Shown: one piece after another, positions 16,365 to 23,157 of the stretch
How positions within the stretch are numbered: the stretch's first letter is position 1
How the letters are laid out: every line of letters begins with the position of its first letter
Position numbers and translations under genes: made by a program
Notes under the pieces: generated by a model
Told to the model about the DNA's origin: nothing
The model's input: the letters and a program-made list of their open reading frames with translations, nothing else
The model's database searches: none
Assembly (NCBI RefSeq): GCF_014243445.1
Contig: NZ_JACLQD010000001.1
Span: 558,001 to 622,000, forward strand
Origin: Paragemmobacter straminiformis
Lineage (GTDB): Bacteria; Pseudomonadota; Alphaproteobacteria; Rhodobacterales; Rhodobacteraceae
Direction of reading: 5' to 3'
DNA length: 64,000 nt

Positions 16365-17549
16365 ATGCGCTACGCCCCCGTGACAGAACACCTTGCCGGA
16401 TTGGGCAGCGAGAAATGGGCCGTCCATGTGCGCGCCCGCAAGATGAAGGCCGCGGGCGATGCGGTGATCGAGCTGACCATCGGCGAACCCGACGTGCCGA
16501 CGCCGCCCGCGCTGATGGAAGCGGCGGCGCAGGCGATGCTTTCGGGGCGCACCGGCTATTCCAACGGGCGGGGCGAGCCTGCGCTGCTGCGCGCGCTGTC
16601 GGCCCGTTACAGCGCGCGGCGCGGGCGGACCATCGGGACCGACCAGATCATGTGTTTCCCCGGCACACAGACTACGCTTTACGCCGTGCTGCATGCCCTT
16701 TGCGCCGACGGGGACGAGGTGCTGCTGGGCGATCCGATGTATGCCACCTATGAAGGGCTGGTCCGTTCGACGGGGGCGAGGGTCGTGCCCGTGCCGCTGC
16801 GCCCCGAAGCGGGGTTCCGCATGCAGGCCGCCGATGTCGAGGCGCGCATCACCCCGCGCACGCGGGTTCTGATGCTGAACTCGCCGCACAACCCGACGGG
16901 GGCGGTGCTTGACCACGGCGACCTGCGCGCCCTGTGCGAGGTTGCGGCAAAGCACGATCTGTGGGTGCTTTGCGACGAGGTCTATGAAGAGATGTGTTTT
17001 CCCGGCACGACCTTTTGCTCGCCGCTCGACCTGCCCGAATATGCCGAGCGGGTGGTCGTGGCCTCGAGCATCTCGAAATCGCATGCGGCACCCGGATTCC
17101 GTTCGGGCTGGTGCGTGGGACCGGCCGAGTTCTGCGCGCGACTGCTGCCGCTTTCGGAAACCATGCTGTTCGGCAACCAGCCCTTCATCGCGGATATGAC
17201 CGCCGCCGCCGTCTCGGCCCCCTCGCCCGTCGCGGCGGGCATGGTCGAGCGGTTCCAGCGCCGCGCGGCCCTGATGGGGCGGCTGCTCGACGGGGTCGAG
17301 GGGCTGCGGGTGCATCAGCCGCAGGCGGGGATGTTCGCGCTGGTCGATGTGCGGGCAACCGGCCTGTCGGGCGACGGGTTCGCCAATGCGTTGCTCGACG
17401 CGGCCAAGGTGGCGGTGATGCCCGGCGAAAGTTTTGGCGCCGCGCTTTCGGGCTGGCTGCGTGTCAGCCTGACCCAGCCCGATGCCGTGATCGCCGAAGC
17501 CTGCGACCGCATCGCGACCTTTGCCGCGAGCCGCAGGAGTGCCGCATGA
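16365..17549 (+). CDS. PLP-dependent class I/II aminotransferase, probable arginine:pyruvate transaminase (AruH-like)
   Basis: A 394-residue fold-type I aminotransferase. PLP-site residues are NSPHNPTG (Asn176), CDEVY (Asp204, Tyr207), SSISKSH (Lys238 forms the Schiff base) and FRSGW (Arg246). The start at 16365 follows AAAGGAAG. ATG of the next gene overlaps its stop (ATGA). Pairing with an AruI-type decarboxylase mirrors the aruH-aruI pair of Pseudomonas, where AruH converts L-arginine and pyruvate to 2-ketoarginine and alanine. The family assignment is firm; the arginine specificity is inferred from the neighbour. Confidence 0.7.
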   Translation: MRYAPVTEHLAGLGSEKWAVHVRARKMKAAGDAVIELTIGEPDVPTPPALMEAAAQAMLSGRTGYSNGRGEPALLRALSARYSARRGRTIGTDQIMCFPGTQTTLYAVLHALCADGDEVLLGDPMYATYEGLVRSTGARVVPVPLRPEAGFRMQAADVEARITPRTRVLMLNSPHNPTGAVLDHGDLRALCEVAAKHDLWVLCDEVYEEMCFPGTTFCSPLDLPEYAERVVVASSISKSHAAPGFRSGWCVGPAEFCARLLPLSETMLFGNQPFIADMTAAAVSAPSPVAAGMVERFQRRAALMGRLLDGVEGLRVHQPQAGMFALVDVRATGLSGDGFANALLDAAKVAVMPGESFGAALSGWLRVSLTQPDAVIAEACDRIATFAASRRSAA

Positions 17550-19123
17550 GAACCGTCGGACAGGCGCTGGTCGAAGGGTTGCGGCAACGCGGGGTCGAGG
17601 TGGTCTTCGGCATTCCGGGTGTGCATACGATCGAACTTTATCGCGGGCTTGCCGGGGGCGGCATCCGCCATGTCACGCCCCGCCACGAACAGGCCGCCGC
17701 CTTCATGGCCGACGGCTATGCGCGGGTGTCGGGCAAGCCGGGGGTGGCATTCGTCATCACCGGACCGGGCCTGACCAATGCGCTGACCGCGATGGCGCAG
17801 GCGCGGGCGGATTCGGTGCCGATGCTGGTGGTGTCGGGGGTGAACCGTCGCGCCTCGCTGGGCAGGGGAATGGGGCATCTGCACGAATTGCCCGATCAGG
17901 CGGGACTGATGGCGCGGCTTTGCCCGACCGAGCGGGTCGAGGACCCTGCCGCGCTTTCGGCGGCGCTCGACCGCGCCTTTGCCCGCATGGCGACGGGGCG
18001 TCCGGGTCCGGTGCATATCGAGATACCGACCGATGTGATGGGGCTGGCCTGCCCCGAGCCTGCGCTTGGCGCGGTGGCTGACGCCACGGCCCTGCTGCCC
18101 GAGGCGGGCATCGCGCAGGCTGCCGCGATGCTGAACGGCTGCGACCGCGCGGTGATCCTTGCCGGAGGGGGGGCGCGGGGTTGCGATGCGGCGCTGACGG
18201 CATTGGCCGAGGCGCTGGACGCGCCGGTCGTGATGACGGTGAACGCACGCGGGATGCTGCACGGGCACGGGCTTGGCGTGCCGGCCTCGCCCTCGCTTGA
18301 TGCGGTGCGGGGCTTGATCGCGGGGGCGGATCAGGTGCTGGCGCTGGGAACGGAACTTGGCCCGACCGATTACGACATGTACATGCGCGGCGGCCTGCCC
18401 GACCTGTCGGGGATGATCCGCGCCGATGTCTGCGCCGATCAGTTGCAGCGCCACCCTTGCGCCCTGCCGGTGCAGGCGACGGTTGCGGCGATGCTGGCTG
18501 CGCTGGCCCCGCGCATCACCCCGCGCAAGGGTGACGGGGCCGCCCGCGCGCGGGCCGCACGGGGGGCGGCGCGGGCGGAACTGGCGGGGCTGCACCCGTC
18601 GATGCCCGCCCAGTTGGCGATGGTCGAGGCGATCCGAAGCGCCCTGCCCCAAGCCATAATCGTGGGCGATTCCACCCAGCCGGTCTATGCCGCGAACCTG
18701 TTCTACGACCATGACCGCGCGGGCGGCTGGTTCAACGCGGCCACGGGCTATGGCGCGCTCGGCTACGGGCTTGGCGCGGCGATCGGCGCGGCCATCGCCG
18801 CCCCCGGCACGCCTGTCGTCTGCCTGATCGGCGACGGCGGCCTGCAATTCGACCCGGCCGAGATGCGTGTGGCGGTCGACGAGAACCTGCCCGTCACCTA
18901 TGTCGTCTGGAACAACGCCGCCTACCGCGAGATCGCCGAGGCCATGCGTGACGCGCAGACCGAGGTGATCGGCTGCTCGCCCTCGCCGCTGAAACTTGGC
19001 CATCTTGCGGCCGCCTGCGATCTTGGCTTCGAGAGCGTCGAGAACGCGCCCGAGGCGCTGGCCGCCGCCCTGACCCGCCCGCATCGCGGGCCGAGGCTGG
19101 TCGAAGTGCGCGTGACCGACTGA
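17546..19123 (+). CDS. aruI: TPP-dependent decarboxylase, probable 5-guanidino-2-oxopentanoate decarboxylase
   Basis: A 525-residue thiamine-diphosphate enzyme of the acetolactate-synthase fold. The N-terminal PYR domain has VFGIPGVHTIELYRGL and the catalytic glutamate in RHEQAAAF (Glu48). The central domain has VILAGGGARG. The C-terminal PP domain has the TPP/Mg motif beginning IGDGGLQFD and ending in NNAAYRE. The GVHTIELYRGL and RHVTPRHEQ segments resemble Pseudomonas AruI, which decarboxylates 2-ketoarginine to 4-guanidinobutyraldehyde. Translation is coupled to the aminotransferase by a 4-base overlap. Acetolactate synthase itself is less likely because no small subunit gene accompanies it. 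Confidence 0.7.
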   Translation: MRTVGQALVEGLRQRGVEVVFGIPGVHTIELYRGLAGGGIRHVTPRHEQAAAFMADGYARVSGKPGVAFVITGPGLTNALTAMAQARADSVPMLVVSGVNRRASLGRGMGHLHELPDQAGLMARLCPTERVEDPAALSAALDRAFARMATGRPGPVHIEIPTDVMGLACPEPALGAVADATALLPEAGIAQAAAMLNGCDRAVILAGGGARGCDAALTALAEALDAPVVMTVNARGMLHGHGLGVPASPSLDAVRGLIAGADQVLALGTELGPTDYDMYMRGGLPDLSGMIRADVCADQLQRHPCALPVQATVAAMLAALAPRITPRKGDGAARARAARGAARAELAGLHPSMPAQLAMVEAIRSALPQAIIVGDSTQPVYAANLFYDHDRAGGWFNAATGYGALGYGLGAAIGAAIAAPGTPVVCLIGDGGLQFDPAEMRVAVDENLPVTYVVWNNAAYREIAEAMRDAQTEVIGCSPSPLKLGHLAAACDLGFESVENAPEALAAALTRPHRGPRLVEVRVTD

Positions 19124-19197
19124 GCGGCTTTCACACTGGCCCAAATATCCTCGGGGGGTGAGCCGAAGGCGAGGGGGGCCGAGGCCCCCCTTTTCTG
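19124..19197 (+). repeat. Dispersed CAAATATCC element, copy B, with terminator
   Basis: It begins at the base after the aruI stop: GCGGCTTTCACACTGG, then CCCAAATATCCTCGGGGG. The element runs into a strong hairpin, GGGGGGC-CGAG-GCCCCCC (19173-19190), followed by TTTTCT, a canonical Rho-independent terminator. The aruHI unit therefore probably ends here. Confidence 0.8.
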
Positions 19198-19220
19198 TCT
19201 GGCGAAACTGGCCGCTTCCA

Positions 19221-19230
19221 TTTGATCAAA
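19221..19230. promoter_or_regulatory. TTTGATCAAA palindrome, possible operator
   Basis: A perfect 10-base palindrome 44 bases upstream of the class III aminotransferase start, in a short AT-richer segment behind the aruI terminator. Its position fits an operator or promoter element; the binding protein is unknown. Confidence 0.3.
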
Positions 19231-19273
19231 TTCCGCGCCATAAGCTTGGGCCAAGATTTGACGGGTGATCGTG

Positions 19274-20638
19274 ATGACCAAGACCATCGCTGGCGTAAGG
19301 GCCGAACGGCTCGACCGGCTTGCCCTGCGCGAGGCGAAACGCTTTGCGTCGGGGCGTCCGCATTCGGCCGCCGCCATGCTGGCGGGAAGCGGGGTGTTCC
19401 TGAACGGCGTGCCGATGCACTGGATGACGGATTGGCCGATGCCGCATCTGCCGCTGGTGGCAAGCGCCAAGGGCGCGCGGATCACCGATATCGACGGATA
19501 CGAGATCGACGATTTCTGTCTGGGCGACACGGGGTCGATGTTCGGCCATTCTCCGAAAGCGGTGGTCAAGGCCATCCGGCATCAGGCCAAGCACGGGCTG
19601 ACCTATATGCTGCCCACCGAGGATGCGCTGGAAGCGGGGCGTCTGCTCACGCAGGTGTTCGGGGATTTCCGCTGGCAGATCGCGACGACGGCGACCGATG
19701 CCAACCGCTTCGCGCTGCGCGTGGCACGGGCCGTGACGGGGCGGGCCAAGGTGCTGGTGTTCAACGGCTGCTATCACGGCACGGTCGATGACACGATGGT
19801 GGAATTGCGGGCCGGCCGGACCGAGCCGCGGGCGGGCCTTGTGGGGCAGGTGCAAGACCTGACCAAGGGCGCGGTGGCCTGCGAGTTCAACGATCTGGCC
19901 GGTGTCGAGGCCGCGCTGAAGACGGGCGAGATCGCCGCCGTCCTGACCGAACCCGTGATGACCAATTCCTGCATGGTGCTGCCCGAGGCGGGGTTCCTTG
20001 ACGGGTTGCGCAGCCTGACGCGGCGCTACGGGGCGCTTCTGGTCATCGACGAGACGCATACGCTTTCGACAGGGCTTGGCGGCTATACCGGCGTGCATGG
20101 ACTGGCCCCCGATATGTTCGTTGTCGGCAAATGCGTGGCAGGCGGCATGCCCACCGCCGTCTGGGGCATGACGCCCGACATCGCCGCGCGGTTCCAGCGC
20201 TATGACGCGGGGCGCGAGGCGGGGCATTCCGGCATGGGGACGACCCTCTCGGCCAATCCGATGCAATTCGCCTGCCTGCGCGCCACCCTGTCCGAGGTGA
20301 TGACGGCGAAGAATTACGCCCGCATGGACAAGGGGGCCGCGCGACTGGTGGCGGGGCTGACCGCCGCGATCGAAAAGCACAAGGCCCCGTGGCACGCGCT
20401 GCGCGTGGGCGCGCGGGTCGAGTTCATCTGCGCCAAGGGACCGCTGAAGAACGGGACCGAAGCCGCCGCCGCGCATCAGCCCGCGATCGAGGCGGCGCTG
20501 CACACGGCGCTTTTGAACCGTGGCTGCCTGATCGCGCCCTTCCACAACATGATGCTGGTCAGCCCTGCCACGACCAAGCGCCAGATCGACCGGCTGATCG
20601 CCGCCTTCGACGAAATCCTGACCGACCTCTTCGAGTGA
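19274..20638 (+). CDS. Class III aminotransferase (glutamate-1-semialdehyde-aminomutase-like)
   Basis: A 454-residue PLP enzyme. The phosphate-binding region is TTATDANRFALRVARAVTG, with FNGCYHGTVDDT, VIDETHTLSTG (Asp259) and VGKCVAGGMP (Lys286, the PLP lysine). Overall it resembles glutamate-1-semialdehyde aminomutase, but the context of arginine-degradation genes and a glutamine-synthetase-fold gene 4 bases downstream suggests an omega-aminotransferase acting on a polyamine or guanidino compound. GTG codons at 19265 and 19271 are alternatives to the ATG at 19274; none has a strong Shine-Dalgarno. Confidence 0.72.
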   Translation: MTKTIAGVRAERLDRLALREAKRFASGRPHSAAAMLAGSGVFLNGVPMHWMTDWPMPHLPLVASAKGARITDIDGYEIDDFCLGDTGSMFGHSPKAVVKAIRHQAKHGLTYMLPTEDALEAGRLLTQVFGDFRWQIATTATDANRFALRVARAVTGRAKVLVFNGCYHGTVDDTMVELRAGRTEPRAGLVGQVQDLTKGAVACEFNDLAGVEAALKTGEIAAVLTEPVMTNSCMVLPEAGFLDGLRSLTRRYGALLVIDETHTLSTGLGGYTGVHGLAPDMFVVGKCVAGGMPTAVWGMTPDIAARFQRYDAGREAGHSGMGTTLSANPMQFACLRATLSEVMTAKNYARMDKGAARLVAGLTAAIEKHKAPWHALRVGARVEFICAKGPLKNGTEAAAAHQPAIEAALHTALLNRGCLIAPFHNMMLVSPATTKRQIDRLIAAFDEILTDLFE

Positions 20639-20642
20639 CCCC

Positions 20643-22037
20643 ATGACCGAAACGACCAGCCCTTCGGGCAGCACCGTGGCCGTGGCCGAAGCCTTCCTTG
20701 CCGCGCACCCCGAGATCGAGGCCTTCGACATCGTGCTGCATGACGCAAACGGCATCGGGCGCGGCAAGATCATAAGGCGGCACGAATTGCTGCCCTTCTT
20801 CAGAAGCGGGCGGCATCTGCCGATCTCGATCCTCGGCCTTGATATCTGCGGCGAGGATGTCCACGAGACGGGGCTGATCTGGGATCAGGGCGATGGCGAT
20901 TTGCGGGCATGGCCGATCCCCGGTTCCTTGGTGCCGCTGCATGGCACGAACCCGCCGCGCGGCGAGGTGTTCATGTCGATGTATGACCTGAACGGGGCGA
21001 AGATGGGATCGGACCCGCGCCATGCGCTTCAGGCACAGGTCGATGCGATGGCGGCCGAGGGGCTTTATCCCTCGGGGGCGTTCGAGCTTGAATTCTTCCT
21101 GCTCGACAACCAGCGCGGACCGGATGGCAAGGTGATGCCCGCCCGCGACGTGCTGGACGGGCGGGCAAGCTTCAAGACCGAGGTTTACAGCGTCGACCAT
21201 CTGCACGGGATGCTGCCGCTGTTTTCCGACATCTATGCGGCGGCGGCCAAGGCGGGGATCAAGGCCGAGACGATGATTTCGGAATATGCCCCCGGCCAAT
21301 ACGAGCTGACCCTGCACTACCGCACCGATGTGATGCAGGCGGCAGATGATCTGATGCGGCTGAAGCGCATCGTGCGCGGGCAGGCGCGGGCGCATGGGGT
21401 GACGGCGTGCTTCATGGCCAAACCGGTCGAGAAATATGCCGGATCGGGCATGCATTTCCATGTCTCGCTCTGTGACGCGGCGGGCAAGAACGTGTTTGTC
21501 GAGGCGGTCGAGGGGCAATGGTCCGACACCATCCTGCATGCCTTGGGCGGGCTGCGGGCGACGATGGGGGAATCGATGCTCGTCTTTGCGCCGCATGCCA
21601 ATTCGTGGCGGCGCTTTGCGGCACAAAGCTATGCGCCGGTCAGCCCGACATGGGGGGTGAACAACCGCTCGGTCGCCTTGCGGATTCCGGCGGGCGACAT
21701 CAGGGCGCGGCGGATCGAGCATCGTCCGGCCGGAGTGGATGCGAACCCCTATCTGGTGGCCGCGACCGTGCTGGCGGGCATCCGCCACGGCATGGCGCAG
21801 AAGATCGATCCGGGGCCGGAGACGACCGGAAACGGCTATGCCGAAGCACAGGACGCGCCGCCGATTCCGGTGGACTGGCGCTCGGCCATCGTGGCCGCCG
21901 AAGGGTCGGCTTTCCTGAAAGAGGCGTTGGGGACCGAGATGCACCGCACCTTTACCGCGATCAAGGCCGCCGAATATGCCCGCGTGGCGCGGACCGTGAG
22001 CGAGGTGGATTTCGACCTCTATCTGCACACCGTCTGA
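20643..22037 (+). CDS. Glutamine-synthetase-family ligase (gamma-glutamylpolyamine synthetase-like)
   Basis: A 464-residue protein with the glutamine-synthetase fold: an N-terminal beta-grasp (IVLHDANGIGRGKIIRR), the metal/substrate motif SGAFELEFFLLD, the ATP region SGMHFHVSL, and NNRSVALRIP...RIEHRPAGVDANPYL near the end. GlnA-specific signatures are not exact, and members found with polyamine or arginine genes (PuuA type) attach glutamate to amines. The gene starts 4 bases after the aminotransferase stop, so they form one operon. Reaction: probably ATP-dependent gamma-glutamylation of an amine. Confidence 0.75.
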   Translation: MTETTSPSGSTVAVAEAFLAAHPEIEAFDIVLHDANGIGRGKIIRRHELLPFFRSGRHLPISILGLDICGEDVHETGLIWDQGDGDLRAWPIPGSLVPLHGTNPPRGEVFMSMYDLNGAKMGSDPRHALQAQVDAMAAEGLYPSGAFELEFFLLDNQRGPDGKVMPARDVLDGRASFKTEVYSVDHLHGMLPLFSDIYAAAAKAGIKAETMISEYAPGQYELTLHYRTDVMQAADDLMRLKRIVRGQARAHGVTACFMAKPVEKYAGSGMHFHVSLCDAAGKNVFVEAVEGQWSDTILHALGGLRATMGESMLVFAPHANSWRRFAAQSYAPVSPTWGVNNRSVALRIPAGDIRARRIEHRPAGVDANPYLVAATVLAGIRHGMAQKIDPGPETTGNGYAEAQDAPPIPVDWRSAIVAAEGSAFLKEALGTEMHRTFTAIKAAEYARVARTVSEVDFDLYLHTV

Positions 22038-22392
22038 CGGGCAGACCTGACGGGGCAGACGATTTTTCTGCGAAAAATCGGGACCTTGCCTGATGCCCCT
22101 GCGCAGCCCGCAGGGTGCAGGGCGCGCATTCCGGGCGGGGGCCATGCTGTGCGTTCTGCCGTGACGCCCTGCAGGTTACGGCACGGGGTCTGACGCGGCG
22201 GGGCGGCTGGGAGGGTCGCAAGATCGAGTATTTGGGCAAGGATGAAGGGGCAGGTTCCCTTGCGCTTTCATCCTTGCGCAAAATACTCCGGGGGGAGCGG
22301 CCAGGGGCCGCAGGGGGGCTGGCCCCCCTGCCCCGCCGGATGCGGGCGCGACAGGGCAAGGCAGGCGGGATTTTTCGCAGAAAAATCGGGGC
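22038..22392. other. Gene-free interval of nested inverted repeats, 355 bases
   Basis: No gene is seen. The ends carry two copies of one palindrome in inverted orientation: GATTTTTCTGCGAAAAATC (22061-22079) and GATTTTTCGCAGAAAAATC (22369-22387). Inside is a second, larger inverted repeat, GAGTATTTGGGCAAGGATGA (22226-22245) against TCATCCTTGCGCAAAATACTC (22268-22288), and then a hairpin CAGGGGGG-CTGG-CCCCCCTG (22311-22330). It separates the convergent glutamine-synthetase-like gene and response regulator, and should terminate both. Confidence 0.7.
22226..22333 (+). repeat. Dispersed CAAATACTC element, inverted pair (copies C1 and C2)
   Basis: Copy C1 is on the minus strand (TCATCCTTGCCCAAATACTC) and copy C2 on the plus strand (CTTTCATCCTTGCGCAAAAT then ACTCCGGGGGG). 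Together they can form a long stem. C2 continues into a GC-rich hairpin, as other copies do. Confidence 0.7.
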
Positions 22393-23013
22393 TCAGTGCA
22401 TGCCGGAATCGCGGGCGATCATGGCCGCATGCGTGCGGTTCTTGGCCCCCAGTTTGCGCGACAGCGTCTTGACGTGCAGCTTTACCGTCACCTCTTGCAG
22501 ATCGAGGTCGCGGGCGATTTCCTTGTTCGACTTCCCTTCGCAGATGCCTTTGAGGACATCGGTCTCGCGGCGGGTCAGGCCGGCCAGAACCTGATCGACC
22601 GGGGCTTCCTGCATCAAAAGCGAGATCGGGGCGAAAATCTCGCCCGAGGCCATCGTCTGCACGGCGGCGACCATCGCGCGCGATGCGAGGGTTTTCGGAA
22701 CGAAACCCGCCGCCCCTGCCGCAAGCGCCGCCTCGGCCAGATCGCGATGCGTGGTGCCGGAGATGATGGCGATGGGCAGGTCGAGCTTTGCCGCACGGGC
22801 CGCGGCAAGCGCGCGGGCCAGCCCGTCAAGCCCGTTCATGCCGGGCATGGTGTAGTCGAGAAGCACGATGTCGAACACGGTATCGCCCGCGATGGCCTCG
22901 AGTGCGGCATCGAGATCGGGCACGGCGCGCACCTCGGCAAAGCCCTCTGCAAGCAGGAAGGCGGCCAAAGTCTCGCGAACGAGATCGTGGTCATCTGCGA
23001 GGAGTACCCGCAT
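22393..23013 (-). CDS. NarL/FixJ-family response regulator
   Basis: A 206-residue two-component regulator. The receiver domain has the acidic pair ADDHD, the phospho-acceptor in VLLDYTMPGMNG (Asp53), the switch serine in IISGTTH, and the lysine in GFVPKTLA. The C-terminal LuxR-type HTH (about residues 140-200) has LTRRETDVLKGICEGKSNKE and VTVKLHVKTLSRKLG. ATG at 23013 starts the receiver fold exactly; an in-frame ATG at 23073 would add 20 residues. It is divergent from the hybrid kinase (gap 144 bases), which is therefore its likely partner, although that kinase ends in its own phosphotransfer domain. Confidence 0.87.
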   Translation of the reverse strand: MRVLLADDHDLVRETLAAFLLAEGFAEVRAVPDLDAALEAIAGDTVFDIVLLDYTMPGMNGLDGLARALAAARAAKLDLPIAIISGTTHRDLAEAALAAGAAGFVPKTLASRAMVAAVQTMASGEIFAPISLLMQEAPVDQVLAGLTRRETDVLKGICEGKSNKEIARDLDLQEVTVKLHVKTLSRKLGAKNRTHAAMIARDSGMH

Positions 23014-23157
23014 CGATTGCGGACTGTCTTTACCGGGAAACACGCGATCATCCCATACCTTTGTCTCCATCATTCGATGCAGAACGGGATGGAACGCAAG
23101 CCTCTTGTGATCTATCTTTGTAAAAAGGCGTTGGATCAGTGGGCAGGATCGCAGGAA

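Noticed and set aside
17546-19123. Acetolactate synthase large subunit
   Set aside because: It shares the TPP fold, but it lacks an adjacent small subunit gene and is translationally coupled to an AruH-type transaminase; its N-terminal motifs resemble AruI.
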